The notes under the pieces were generated by a model. The model had not been told where the DNA came from. It saw only the letters and a program-made list of their open reading frames with translations, and made no database searches. The position numbers and the translations under genes are program-made. Positions 1 through 12,400 of a stretch of 64,000 bases of DNA are shown here, piece by piece (positions within the stretch are counted from its first letter, which is position 1; each line of letters starts with the position of its first letter). The stretch is taken from the NCBI RefSeq assembly GCF_024679095.1, contig NC_066553.1, forward strand, positions 2,056,994 through 2,120,993. Direction: 5' to 3'. Source of the stretch: Eriocheir sinensis (lineage: Eukaryota; Arthropoda; Malacostraca; Decapoda; Varunidae).

Positions 1-1206
1 CCAGTGCCCAAGGGCAAGGGGTTGGTTAACCTTGCCCCTGAGCCGCCTTCCGCAACCCCGCATGGTTCTCTGTTTTGCCTGAGTTGGGTCTCGCCTGTTG
101 AAAGAGCCCTCTAGCCCGCTGTCTTCGCAAGAAAGAAATGGGGGCAGGCACGCTCAGGGGCAGTTGCTGCAGAACTCCTGGCTGGATGGGATGACCAGGC
201 GGGCTGCAGCCACACGCTAACGTTAGGGGCGGCGCTGGAGGTGGCCACAAGCCTCAAAGGGGCGGCGCTGGAGCAGCCTTGCAGGACACGGGGCTGACAC
301 AGGCAGCTTAGGCAGCTCCAGCACCTGAACGCGCAACATTTTTCAGGGACGAGTTAGAAACAGAAGCAGGAGGCGCGGGGTTTCAGTCAGAACTCGGCGG
401 CGACCTTGGCGCGCACCCCAGGAAGGCATACCCCCAGCCTGACCTGCGGCATGGCGTGATTGGCTGCGTGATGCCACTGACTGCTGCTGACTCAGCCCTC
501 AGCTGAAGATACAAGTGACAGAGCAAAAGCTGAAGCTGAAGCTGCAAAAGCTCACAATGCCATTGAGTGGGAGTCCTTGTTAGGTCTAGCTTGCCAAGCC
601 TTGTTTGGGTCTCAGGACACAGCCAGAGGCTGTCGACGACACAGCGCCGACACAGGAAGGGGGGCAGGAGGCAAAGGTTGCGAGAAGGAGGAAGAAGGAA
701 GGAGAGGAAGGAGGAAGAGGAAAGTAAGAGGAGAAGAAGCCTGCAAGGAGGCTGAAGAAGCCCTAAGAACCTGCTCAGCCTGGTGGCTCCGAAGACGACA
801 GTAACGCCTCTCGAGAAGCCGAGGACGGAGAAAAACAGAAACGGAAAAAGTTAACCCGGAAATGCCACGCACAACCGGAAACTACCAGAAACCGGAAACC
901 ACAAAGCAACAAAAGAGCACGCGACAGACGACGACGACGCGAAGGGACGTCGAGGACGACGAGGACCTCCGAGGAGCTGACCGAGGGCCTGACGACCCGG
1001 CTTCGGCAGATGTTCCACGACCCGGGCCAGACACCATGTTCCAGGGACGACGAACGCGCAGGACGACCAGAGAGAACGCAGGAGACAACAGCGAGACAGA
1101 GACAGAGCAGGCGCAGGCGTCCACATTTGATTATTATTTTGTTTGTATTAATTGTCTTGAGTCAGATCATGTAGTTAAGACGATCACAATTAAGGGTGGG
1201 GGATAG
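1..1206 (+). mobile_element. Probable internal 3' part of an LTR retrotransposon
   Basis: GC-rich sequence lying directly upstream of a probable LTR. It has no long intact reading frame. An open frame at 862-1206 encodes a Lys/Arg/Glu/Asp/Thr-rich peptide ending just before the purine-rich tract, and an Arg/Glu-rich stretch lies at about 660-760. I see no integrase or reverse transcriptase motif, so assignment rests only on position next to the purine tract and LTR. It could instead be unrelated low-complexity host DNA. Confidence 0.35.
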
Positions 1207-1577
1207 TGTTGTGGGGGCAGCTGTTAGAGGCTAAGCCATAGGCGAGGCCAGGGGAGGAACGGAAGGCGGGCCGGGGAGGAAGGCGACGTCCGCGCCCCCA
1301 GGGCGCGGCCAGGCGCCAGGCGGCAGTTGCCAGCTTGCTATTGCTATGATATTTTTGCTACTGATCTATGATCTGAAATATATATTCTGTAATATTACTG
1401 ATTCTGATATATAGAAGATAGAGAGAGAAGAGAAGAGAGTAGTAGTAGTAAGCTAGTGTGAGAAAGGAAAAGTGTGAGAGTGTACTAAGAAGAAAGAATG
1501 ACTACAGAAGTTGAAGTTGTGTGTTTACATATACTCCTCCCACTCCACTCTGACGGCGACACGGAACCCAAGTAACA
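1207..1577 (+). repeat. Probable 3' LTR of a retrotransposon
   Basis: The segment begins TGTTGTGG and ends AAGTAACA, so it has TG...CA termini inside a 4-bp inverted repeat (TGTT/AACA). A polypurine-like tract (AAGGGTGGGGGATAG) sits immediately upstream at about 1192-1206. Length 371 bp is usual for a Ty3/gypsy-type LTR. The 5' LTR would lie outside the window, so this cannot be confirmed by pairing. Confidence 0.45.
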
Positions 1578-1841
1578 CGTCCGGCATAACAATATTTATA
1601 TCAATCGCAAACACAATACAAGGAATTTTCATAGTATTCTGTGTTTGGTTGGGGAGCTTACGAACTTGCCTGCAGCTGGTGGGCGTGGCGGGTGTAGAGT
1701 TATATGCAGAGTTAAGGGCACGCCACACCCGCTATGGAGTCAAAAATGATTGTGTCGTGTTGTGCAAGTCCTATGCAGATCATAAGATGTCTGACCGGGT
1801 TTGAGATTATTATATTAAGCCATCGTGTACTGCATCCCCAG

Positions 1842-2028
1842 CTCGGCAGCGGTGGGGTCTGCGGTGCGGCGGCAAGGTCATCAGGGCGGCCTGGCGGAGT
1901 ACCTGGCGGCGAGGGACCTGGGCCGGGGGGGCGGGGACTGTGACCGCCTGTTCCCCCGCTGCCCCACGCCCTCCGCGGTGCTGCTCGACCAGTTCCAGAC
2001 GATGAAGGTCATGGAGTACCGCCGGTAG
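1842..2028 (+). CDS. Putative terminal coding exon of an unidentified gene
   Basis: A CCCCAG acceptor ends at 1841 and is followed by a GC-rich open frame of about 62 codons ending at TAG 2026-2028. The frame contains LAEYLAARDLGRGGG, CDRLFPRCPTP and the C-terminal end VLLDQFQTMKVMEYRR. Third positions are strongly G/C, as in the two confident genes of this window and unlike the surrounding AT-rich DNA. I do not recognise the family. No upstream exon is visible in the 1.8 kb before it, which is largely transposon-like, so the rest of the gene would lie beyond the window edge. It could also be a chance frame in GC-rich DNA. Confidence 0.4.
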
Positions 2029-2067
2029 TGGTCGCAGGTGAGTGTGTGGGTGCTGGACACAGTGTTT

Positions 2068-2107
2068 ACCTGCGGCAGGGCTCGGCGAGGAAGGGCTGAA
2101 CTATTAT
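2068..2107 (+). repeat. Left copy of a 40-bp target-site duplication
   Basis: The 40 bases starting ACCTGCGGCAGGGCTC and ending GAACTATTAT recur at 2564-2603 with one mismatch. They bracket a LINE 3' fragment, which is what target-primed reverse transcription leaves. Confidence 0.75.
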
Positions 2108-2563
2108 TGACCTCTCAAGGGAAGCAGAACAGAAATCTACACTAAGTATATACAGAAAATACAAGAGTTATATAGAAGAAAAAAGTTGGATAGACAACAC
2201 TCAAGAATCAAGGTTAATGATGAGAGCAAGAACCAACACGCCAAGTTTAAACTGGAGAAATGGCTACCAAGGAAAGAATGAGCCATGTCCATATGATGAC
2301 TGTGACAAGGAAACAGTAGAACATTTTCTTTTAGAGTGTACAGGTTATGAAGATATAAGAAACAAATTTAACTTAGTCAACTTCTCACAACACAAAAAAT
2401 AATAGCAGAAACATTACTTTTTGGTGAACAAAAAATCAAAGATATACAAGAAAGAAAAGAATATATTAAAACTATCTGGAAAACAAGACAGAAAACACAG
2501 GAACTGCAGCACAACTAAAGAAACAGCTTATCCCACGCCTACTACTGAACTGAACTGAATTGA
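2108..2563 (+). mobile_element. 5'-truncated LINE insertion
   Basis: A 456-bp insert between two 40-bp direct repeats. Its 5' half encodes the C-terminal part of a LINE ORF2, and its 3' end has a short (CTGAA)n-like tail (ACTGAACTGAACTGAATTGA). The insertion lies just 3' of the putative terminal exon, within what may be that gene's 3' UTR. Confidence 0.7.
2112..2402 (+). pseudogene. LINE ORF2 C-terminal remnant with CCHC-like motif
   Basis: An open frame of about 97 codons ending at TAA 2400-2402. It contains RMMRARTNTPS-type sequence followed by CPYDDCDKETVEHFLLEC, a C-x4-C-x7-H-x4-C knuckle typical of the end of non-LTR retrotransposon ORF2 proteins downstream of the reverse transcriptase. 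The endonuclease and RT domains are missing through 5' truncation. It is not a host gene. Confidence 0.65.
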
Positions 2564-2603
2564 ACCTGCGGCAGGGCTCAGCGAGGAAGGGCTGAACTAT
2601 TAT
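2564..2603 (+). repeat. Right copy of the 40-bp target-site duplication
   Basis: Partner of 2068-2107, differing at one base (CTCAGCG here, CTCGGCG on the left). Confidence 0.75.
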
Positions 2604-5600
2604 ATACTACTTATTATGGAACACATGGGGCTGTGCTGATGACAACGTAGCTCAGAGTACATACGCATAGTTTACTGAGTTTATTGTTTAACGCGTTAGT
2701 GGTAACTGTAATATGAACGTGTGTAGAGAAACTGCTGTGAAGGGAAAGGAAACTCCGTACTGAACCAAGTGTGGCGAGTGACACCATATGGCCATTACCC
2801 GCCTACGTATATGATTACAGATGCCACAAATCTCCACTACATCAACCAGGCAAATATGGAAAAAAATGGAAAAGAGTGAAGCCAATGACATTCATCAAGC
2901 CCTGCATCAGATCAGCTCCACCTGCCTTAGTATAGCTATAAGCAAACCTTATAATTATATGAATTTTCAAGGAAAGTTTGTTTTCCTGTAAGAAGATTGA
3001 ACAGTTTATGTATTGAAATACTGAAAGTCCAAGCTGTATGAACACTAGGTAAACCATCTTGACTCTTGGACACAACAGCTACTGACCTGACGCTTCCCCC
3101 GCCCAGGGAAGGACCGTGGCAGGATGGCTTCACCTGCAACACCAAGAGGAGGTGGCTTGACCTTCTCTGCTGGGCTGCCACAAACCCTGTATATTTCCAC
3201 AGGGACAGTAGTTTTCAGCAGCCCATGACACATTTATATTTTTTACTACTATGTAAGTAAATAGATATTTTATTCATATGCATTATTCCTCACCTGGAAA
3301 GTAGGTACTGCTCACTATTGGGCCCAGCACTGGGAACTCCAGAGTAAAGTCCAAGACTTCTCATTCCTGAAGATGCATTTTATGAGCTGTGTTTATTGGG
3401 AAATATTTGAATCTTTTAGCTGAGTTTCAATCAGTATTATTAGTAAAATCCATTGCCATATCCATCCAAATAGTTGCAAGGACACACCATATTTGTTAGG
3501 TAGTTCACTGCAGTTGGAACATTTTCATCCAATAACTGTTAATAAAACTTCTTGACATTGTTTTAATTCTCTTGTTATAACAGGAATTTTTGTGTAGATG
3601 TGTGTAAATTTGTATGTAAATAATTTTCCATGATTTTATATATATTTGATTCTATTAAATTGTATACCCAGTCTCAGATACATGAAGTACATATGAAAAA
3701 TTGGTCTTTTGTACTCTACCTAGTAAGGAAATAGGAACACTGCAGTGATAGTGTCGAGTAGTGCTGGTAAGGTGGAGATCATACACTAAACTGCACGCTC
3801 ATCTCCATCTCATTGGCCATTGAGCCTGTGTAGGGCATGAAGCCACTACCCCGGGACACAAGGCAAGTGTGACATCCAGGATACCACAGTTTACCTGCCT
3901 CAGGTTTCCTCAGGTACCCAACTGGGCCTGTGGATCATCAGCTAAGCATGGTAATGACAACACCAGGAAGGGGCCTTAATGATAGTGTGTCACACAGTAT
4001 TTAAAAGGTTTAGGTGATTTATATGGTAACGGTTACTTTACAGCCAAATTAAGACTCCTCTTAGTGATAAGGGAATCTCATTATAGAACAAGCATGAATT
4101 AGATATTGACTTTACAATGCACAGCCTCTTAACTTTGCCACAGAGTCCTCCATCTGTAGCTGAGGCATTTTGCAGCAGTCACCTGCTGCCCTGGTGAAGG
4201 CTACTGCCACACCGAGACTCTGTGGACTGTATCTCTCTCTTAACCTTCCCTTGTGGATGCAGCAAAGTCAACACTCCTCACTGCTCAGTTTCCTGATATG
4301 TATTTAAAGATGAAGCTATGATGATTAGTTATCTTGCTCATGTTAATACGTACAATTGAAACACATATTTGAGTAACAATTATATTTCTTTCATTCACTG
4401 TTCATTCCTTGGTATTATGTGTTACAAGGGTTCATAATAGGATGAAACTGCAAGAGACAAATTTTGTGATCATATTTGTGTCCAGTGCTGCATGAGTGCT
4501 TGGCTTCATGTACCCTTCTAACACAGAGAGCAGTGTTGTGCTTGTGGATTAACATAACAGATTTTGTCATGTGAACAATGTAGTACGTGTATAGTGATAG
4601 TTATTTTACAGTATTGTCATACCTAAACTTGAGTGTGTCAGACAGCATTCACAAAGTCACGATTGTAGTTACACTTTTTAATGCAGCTTCTTTTGACTCA
4701 GTTGAGGAATATTTTATGCAAAAACTGTGATACTGAGTGTGGTGTTCCCTCACACAGTAGGGGCACACCTCGCCCAGTAACATTCTGTATACACCATATA
4801 CATTACGTACTATTAATCTTTGAAAGTACAACAGGATATTTTATCTTGTGACATTCACCAGGCAATAAAAGTACAAGACTCACCAGTACCCATGAATGAA
4901 GTGTTTAATGTACACTTTTTGCATCACAACCTACCTGTATTGTCCATGGTCCATCCTTGGAGGACCCTAACACATGAACAGAGATGCTTGCAAATAGCAC
5001 TTAAGTTGAGAGGTGAGGCACTCCTGAGATGTACCTTAGCCCAGTGCACCAGGGCAACAGCATATCATTCAGCAAGCAGTGTATGTTTGGCAGCAAATTA
5101 ACCTGAATAACGATAAGTATTATCACCACAGGTCTTTGTATATTCATCATACTTGGTACATATTACAGTAAGAAGGCAGGAGCTGGCCATGACCTGACTC
5201 GGATGTTTGTCGTCCAAGACTTTTACCCTCAGAAGATCCCGTGTCCACTAATTGGTGCATAAAACTGATTACATTAAGGCTAGTCTAGCATGGAGGTCAA
5301 GCTTACACCTATTCATTTTTCAAAACAAGGCTAATGGTGCAACACACAACATACATCTCTGCTGTCCCCTACACAATAAGAAAACAGTCCCATCTTGCAA
5401 GGCCAGATACGTTAAGTACATAACTAGAATTATCAAGCTCAAGAAAACATTGTTAGGCATAAATGCCTTTCTCACTTAAAAACAATAATTATCCTATGTG
5501 AGTGATCCAATGCTCACACTCAATTTGAATTTGAAGATCATGAATTTCTGAGTAAGGACATTTTTGTATTTATTTTCACATAGTAATTTTGTGTTTGAAG

Positions 5601-6126
5601 TATATATCCCCTGAGGTGACATTCATACCCTCACGTCCACGGCTGGGGAGTAGAGTTGCAGGTTATGGTCAGCAGAACTAAGAGACCTTTAGGCTAACTG
5701 CAGCTCTTCTTTCTCACAGCCTGCATGCAGCTACACTACAGTGCTATCTACTTATTGCTCAAACTTACTAAAGTGTTGTGCATTACATTACCTCAGTGTA
5801 TGTGGGTCTGCCCTCCTGTTGCATCTAGCACTTTATTGTATTTTTACAGCCTTTAGGGGAAAGAAATTTTTCAGCGATAGTAATCTTCACAACCTCAGCC
5901 CTTTTCTGTTTCTCAGTGAGGGACATCTTTAAATTACAGACATAAGAAATTTTGATAGATAAATATTACATACTATACAAATAATGTTCCTATCTGCATC
6001 TGTATCTAAATGCATGACATTTACTCATGGAATGTGGAATTAGTATTTCCTTATGCTAAGAACACCGTGACAAAACCAGAAAGGTGTGTGGAAAATATGG
6101 TATCAATAATGAGGATTTAGCAGGTC

Positions 6127-6129
<3 letters not shown>
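2604..6129. other. No gene recognised (2.6-6.1 kb)
   Basis: AT-rich, mostly non-repetitive DNA. AATAAA sequences occur at 3541 and about 4864 and might serve the upstream terminal exon, but I cannot tie a transcript to them. Short open frames (for example 4820-5101) have no recognisable motif, splice context or codon bias. Confidence 0.5.

Positions 6130-6163
<34 letters not shown>
6130..6163. repeat. (AC)n microsatellite
   Basis: About 17 uninterrupted AC dinucleotides. Confidence 0.95.
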
Positions 6164-6164
<1 letters not shown>

Positions 6165-8107
6165 CCACACCAGCACCAGCACAGCCCTGCCAGGCCCAGA
6201 CACACCCGCAAGTAATGTAATGCACACAAGACAAAGGCATTACTGAAAAGTCTAGTTTATTAGCAAATATGTGACAAATGACCAGTGCGTTATAACAAGC
6301 TGGCCAACTCTAGCCAGCCGTAAGACATGACTAACACAACCTGCTTTACCGGTTAGCTAATGGTGGCAAGCGTTTACCCAGAAGCCTCCTTTTACAGCAA
6401 ATAACTATAGTGTTCTTGCTTCACTAATCATGCGTTAGCATAGATAGATTACAGTACTGGCAGATCTAAAGGAAGGACGGACCACAGAGAAATAAATCGT
6501 AGAACCCCTTTTGGTGAGTCATTGTGGAGCTGAGAGACGAGCCTCTTGTTCTTGTGAGTGGTCTAATACGTGTGTCAAATCTGATGGACTTATTCTTAGG
6601 AGTCCAGTGAAATGTGAAGCTTACAAACATTTTACGGATTATTTTTGTACACGTGAAAGATTTACTAAGTTTTCTTTGGTCTCTTGAAGGTGACAGGAAT
6701 TTCTCTAATGACACCTTTTCCTCCAGACATGTCATCACACGAGTCCCAGTGGAATGTTATCAAAAAGCCTTAGAGTTATGGAAGAAACGCAAGTTGTTAT
6801 TCATGTATATGTTGAAACAGCAAATCTCAATGCTGTATGAAAAGTGTAAAAAATGGAGCTGTAGAATGCAAATGTTATTCATAAGTGATGGCGTCTAGTT
6901 TAGTCCCGTCAAAACCTCGGACCAGAATCTCAGGGACTGGTTAGTACTTGCCTCTGTGACTGAATGCTAACTACCAAGGCTACAATGGAGTGAAAAGTAC
7001 AGATCATCTCGCTAACATGTTGCTCAGCTGTGTATGCCTTCCTTGGTCACCTTCTTTAACTGTGTCTCAATGTAACAAATGCTGAGTGCTCTACCAACTA
7101 TGAATGTATGCCTATCCCCGTACGTAACTTCCAGGTATCTACATTTTCCTCTAGATACTCCTCGTGGGAAGTGTAACTCTAACACCACACTCTACCTTCC
7201 TTCATAACGGTTATCACAAACGAGTCTTTTCATTGTATTTGTACTCAGCTAAAACGCTTTGTGATAGAGTACCACTAAATACAAAAATAAGTTTTCTCTA
7301 AGTAGACTCACAAGTTATGAACGTAACACATACCATGTACAGTATAGCAACAAAGCAGAGCCGAACATAGCCGCTGCTCTGCCCAGTCCAGTGACAGTGG
7401 CACCATGCACATTGCACCATGGAACACTGGCAACAAGCTACCTTGCACTGTGCTCTGCCATCGGTGTTCCTTGAGACATTAAACTGTGTGTCAGTATTAA
7501 AAAATGCACTGCTGGTTATACAGTCTCAAAATGCTGTAAACAAGATGGCGTGTTCCTTTCGGGTGTGTGATGCCCAAGTGTTTACAGCAGCTCAGGTGTG
7601 GGAGTAATAAGCAGTGTTTTAGGGTCAAGAACAATCAAACCGTGGGCCGCTGACAGCCTGGTTGTTGACTGCTTCCTGTGTGCTCCCAAAACTGAGGATT
7701 ATGTCTGAAATACCTTGACAGGGAGACCCAGACGCCCCATCCTTCTACTCATTTAGAAACAAGCTCCCAAAATGTACAAGCACTGAAGGAGCAGAACATG
7801 TAGTCTACATATAATGAACAGCTGGGGACATTTGAGTACAGAAGAATCTTGCTAAAATGACACTTGGCTTATGTACTTTCCTCTAAGCCAACTTCTACCA
7901 AGTTTGCCTGTTGGGTAAGTGGTAGATGGAGCAAGCACCTGGCAGCACTCAGAACTCACCATTCTCTCCTGTAATTTTTCTAACCTTAAAAGTCTCCTTG
8001 ACTTTAAGTTTATTAATAAAATGTGTTTATAACTCCATAAGAAATGCATAGGTATACCAAGGCATACAGTATACTGGGTTTCTGGGTAACAAACCTGACT
8101 AGGAACA
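6164..8107. other. No gene recognised (6.2-8.1 kb)
   Basis: Unique-looking AT-rich DNA. I see no convincing exon on either strand. It may include 3' UTR of the minus-strand gene ending at 8956. Confidence 0.45.
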
Positions 8108-8374
8108 CTGTTACTGAACCTCCTCCTAACTGTTACTGAACCTCCTCCTAACTGTTACTGAACCTCCTCCTAACTGTTACTGAACCTCCTCCTAACTGTT
8201 ACTGAACCTCCTCCTAACTGTTACTGAACCTCCTCCTAACTGTTACTGAACCTCCTCCTAACTGTTACTGAACCTCCTCCTAACTGTTACTGAACCTCCT
8301 CCTAACTGTTACTGAACCTCCTCCTAACTGTTACTGAACCTCCTCCTAACTGTTACTGAACCTCCTCCTAACTG
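8108..8374. repeat. 22-bp minisatellite, about 12 units
   Basis: Near-perfect head-to-tail copies of the 22-bp unit CTGTTACTGAACCTCCTCCTAA. The units are almost identical, implying recent expansion or homogenisation. Confidence 0.95.
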
Positions 8375-8955
8375 GACTGTCAAATAAACAAGACTTTTCT
8401 GTACTCCCGCCACGGGCCTTCCCACAGTCACCAGCCAGCTCAGGTCATCACGTAACAAATCATCAAAACGTCTAGTTTGCCTTCAAAAACTAATGAGTAA
8501 GTCTTGGTCCATAGCAACACACATAGTCTGTACATCTGATAGACTTGTTAGTTATATTGTATAAACAAGGTTTCTAAGTCTGGTCTACATTTCACATTCT
8601 ACACTGATAAATAATGGAATAGTAATGTGGTGGAAATTTGCCTTTAGCCTATGTAGTAGTATGTAAATAATATAAAAGAATCAGCAAATAATATAGGTAT
8701 ATCAGCTGACAATTTATAGAGTACATAAATTGCTGCATATCTATAAAATATTTATCATGATTCTTGTCAACAAAACAGGTTACTGACCTCGGCATGAACC
8801 CCAAGTGCCTCACTTCCTCAAGATATGATTGTTTCTGTGTCAGCAGAGGTGCAGCACTTCCCTCATGCAGCCTTACACTTCTGTTCCACTGGCATTCTCT
8901 CGGCAAAACAGTGCCATTTTAAATATACGAAAAGATAAAATTCGCAATTCTTTCA

Positions 8956-9463
8956 TCACCTATTTTCATTAAATCTTTTTTTCACATCAGGAGGATAAGA
9001 GACATAGATGAAGCTGTCGCTGTGCTCTCGGCTTAGACTAGAAGTGTCGTAATACTTATCAGACTCCGGAAAATCTTGATAATTATCGTAATCGTCTAAG
9101 TAGTTGTAGCGGTTTCGTCTGAGTCGTCGTTGTTCATAGTTTGGCATGAACGTGGTGGCGTAGTTGAACATCCTCTCCTCGGTGATGTAGTACTTGTGGC
9201 CGTGGGGATAGTCCTCGGGCGCGTACGAGAGCCTGGAGTCCTCGGAGTAGTGTCTCGAACGGTAAGACTGTCCGTCAAAGTCGCTGTAGACGTGGCTGGC
9301 GTCGCTCACGTCGGGGTACGGTGGGCCCTCGTTGAAGCCGGAGTCCCGACATTCACTCTCCGACTCGGTGGTGGCCGAGTGTCTCAGTTTGGTGGACCTG
9401 AGTGGTGGGACGTCCCCGGCCTCGTTCACGCTGCCGGGGGTGCTTCCGCCGCCATCCGGAGAC
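8956..9463 (-). CDS. Membrane protein gene, exon 9 (terminal, cytoplasmic tail)
   Basis: A CACAG acceptor precedes 9463. The exon enters in phase 2 and ends with TGA at 8956-8958. It encodes 168 residues rich in Tyr, Asp, Ser and Arg (for example YNYLDDYDNYQDF) and ends VSYPPDVKKRFNENR. Tyr-x-x-hydrophobic motifs are compatible with sorting or phosphorylation, which is inference only. Confidence 0.8.
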
Positions 9464-12400
9464 CTGTGACCACACCACAAGCATCACAGCCATAACCTAA
9501 TAGTAACTAACACGCCATGCAGATCATGTACCATGCAGCGCGCCACCGAGTATGCATATCGGTGACTTTTTTGCCAACAATTTTTCCAGAAATAAAGCAC
9601 TTGCATGAATTAATCAATATTTAAAGCATTTTTCCATTGATACAATGATTACCTCTTTTCAAAGCCATGTTCAGTCTTGGAAGTACTGTATGAGTCTTGA
9701 CTTCTGTGAGTAACAGGAGAGCGAAAAAGTAAAAAAAAAAATCCAGGTATAAAAATCAATCAAAATAGTTGAAATTTGGTTATAATTTGGTCACAAAAGA
9801 TATTGAGTCAGGAGCAAAGTGAGTAGTTATTAAAAGTTCAAACATGATCAAAATTGACAGACATTCCAGTTTATGGATGATGCGGGGCAGTGACTCCCGG
9901 GAGCACTAAAGGTCATCAATATAAACACTCATGAGATTCACCAAAAGCAGCAAATATTAGTTTACTGGTGTTGCATATGGCGTGCATGTCTGGGCAACTT
10001 GTGCTGAAATGTTTGCTTTTTATATAGTTTCCTGGTTGTCTGTAGCAGTTTTCCTCTGTAGGTTTGCAGCAGCAAGATGTCTTTTCCAGCCTCTTGTGGG
10101 ATTTTAAGCTTGAATGAATTCTAGAAAAGTTGTACAAGGTTTGAAAAGAAAGCAGAGGTGTGAAAATGTAAAGTGCACTGGACGTAACAATACAAGTAAG
10201 GGGGTGCGGGAGGAAGGACAAGAACGAGGCAGCCACTTACTCGCACAGCACCCAGACAATGTAGTAGGCGAGAGAGATGCCGAGGGTGAGGAGGAGGACC
10301 AGGCCCGTCACGAGGCCCCACGGGAACTCTGGCGGCTCCATGGTCCCTGCCTCCCAATAGCGGTCGCAGGTCAGGTACCAACACACGGCCCGGCTCAGCG
10401 CTCCTGCAGGGACAGAAAGAGGTTTACTGACATGAGTTTAAGTAGACACTGCCAGGCAAGGGCTTATCACCTAAAGAAATGTGCAATTTCTGGCTGTCCA
10501 CTAAAACATAAATCTGAAATGCCACACAACACGGAAATATCTATCACTGACATCAGAGGAACCAGAGTTTTCACTTACCTCAGAGACATGTTATTTGTAG
10601 CTACCTTCTATGCACTACTTACTACAATGCTTGACACTATGAGCTCTCAGGTTCTCACAGAATTTCATGTTTGCCTTACCTTCTACTTCCTTGAATTGCT
10701 CTAGGGTAAGGTTAAGCAAAAGACCTCCAATGCACTGCTGAATGAGTTGCTTGAAAAGAAAATATACCATCTCATCATTTTTATTTTCAGTAAAGAAGGG
10801 ACGAGGGTTAAATATAAGATATGAAAATGCCCAGAATACACAACAAAATAGATTACCCCAAAAAATAATACGATTTAATTAGAGATGTTTTGGTATGTTC
10901 CACTTGAGAGAGCTTAGGTCATAGTAAGAAGGAATTATAATGAAAAGAAGCTATTCCAGAGGTTACCAGTGAAGTGTATGACAGTCACCGAGATACATTT
11001 ATAAGTGTTTTGGTGTGACATCCACTGAAGCTTGACTGAGGCAGATGTTTATGACAGTAGCTTGTGGTTACTGACCTGACACTTTACTCTGAGCTCAGCC
11101 AGGTGTTCCTCATTGCAGGTGTCCCGCCAGGAGTGCAGGGGGTGGAGGGGCAGCTCCCGAGGCCCGCCCGTCACGTGGCCACTTTCGTCTGGTGGGCGAG
11201 GCACAGGCCCCAAACAGTCAGAGTCTTTACGAGGATAAACTTCATTGTAAAAGACGTAACACACAAGGTATGCAGTGTGGTGGGCTGCAACTTTTTTAGG
11301 TAAAGTTAGGGGCATACTTTCATTTATTTCAATGCCTTTTTATCAGATGTGCAGCACAGAATGGACCATATTTCAGTGCAGTTAGTGGATGGAATGGTAG
11401 TTGTTTTAATGGTTCTTTGTTGCTCAGAAGATGTTATGATTGATTGACTGATAGGCTGAGGGTTTGTTTTGCCATTCCATCATGGGCGGTGACAGCCATC
11501 ACCAGGCCCAGGGCAAGATTAAGGCCAAGGAAGACGTGGAGAAAGGTGGTGGAGGAAGATATGACGAGGCTGAACATCACGGAAGAAATGGCTATGGACC
11601 GGCAACAGGGGAGGAGGCTCATATCCCGTCCAACCCCACCATAGGGAATAAATGGACGTTAAACGATGATGATGATGATGATGATGATGAGCCCCTCCCC
11701 CTGAAAACTGTGCTTAATATCTTACACCCAAAGTCAGGCTCTCAGCAACACTACTCCCTACCCGACTAGTGTATCAGGCCACACTGATGTACTGCCAAAA
11801 GAATCGTTGTGTACCATGCACCTTACCCTTCCACTATTTTATATATTTACCTCCCTTTTAATTAACCGTGTAGCAGCGACGGACCAAATTTGTGTCTTTA
11901 CCGTGTAGCAGCGACGGGCCAAATTTGTGCCATGATATAAACCCCCCGGAAATAGATGATACATAAGCTGATCATAAATGCTTTGATATATATTATGAAA
12001 TGGTTTGTGTGAGGGGTGATTTTTTCTCATTTTTCTTGCTTAGAGGGACCTTTAAGAAACATGATCCCCGCAGCTTAGACCGGGTTAAGAGAAAATTATC
12101 CAGTTACAGATTTATATGTGTATAGAGAAAGCGACATGATTTTTGGATGATGTTCAGAATTCATGATGATGGTGATCCTGGTAAGTGAAACGAACATGAG
12201 GGAGAAACAAGAAACAGTACAAAGATAATGATGATGATGACGATGATGATGATGCATGACACGTCTCCTCCCGAAATTGACCTCTCTTTCGGCCACCTCT
12301 TTTGATTCTTTTTTGTAGGAGCAGCGAGTGGCGGGCTTTTTTTTTATTATTGTTTCCTTTTTTTGTGCCCTTGAGCTGTCTCCTTTGTCGTAAAAAAAAA

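Noticed and set aside
862..1206. A 114-codon plus-strand frame as a host gene
   Set aside because: Low-complexity charged composition and position directly before a purine tract and LTR-like segment make a transposon remnant more likely.
4649..5101. Short frames on both strands around 4.6-5.1 kb
   Set aside because: No splice signals, motifs or codon bias; consistent with chance in AT-rich DNA.
8108..8374. CRISPR-like regular repeats
   Set aside because: The 22-bp units are head to tail with no spacers, and the window is eukaryotic; the same applies to the other tandem arrays.
9130..9495. A plus-strand frame of 121 codons
   Set aside because: Antisense shadow of terminal exon 9 of the minus-strand gene.
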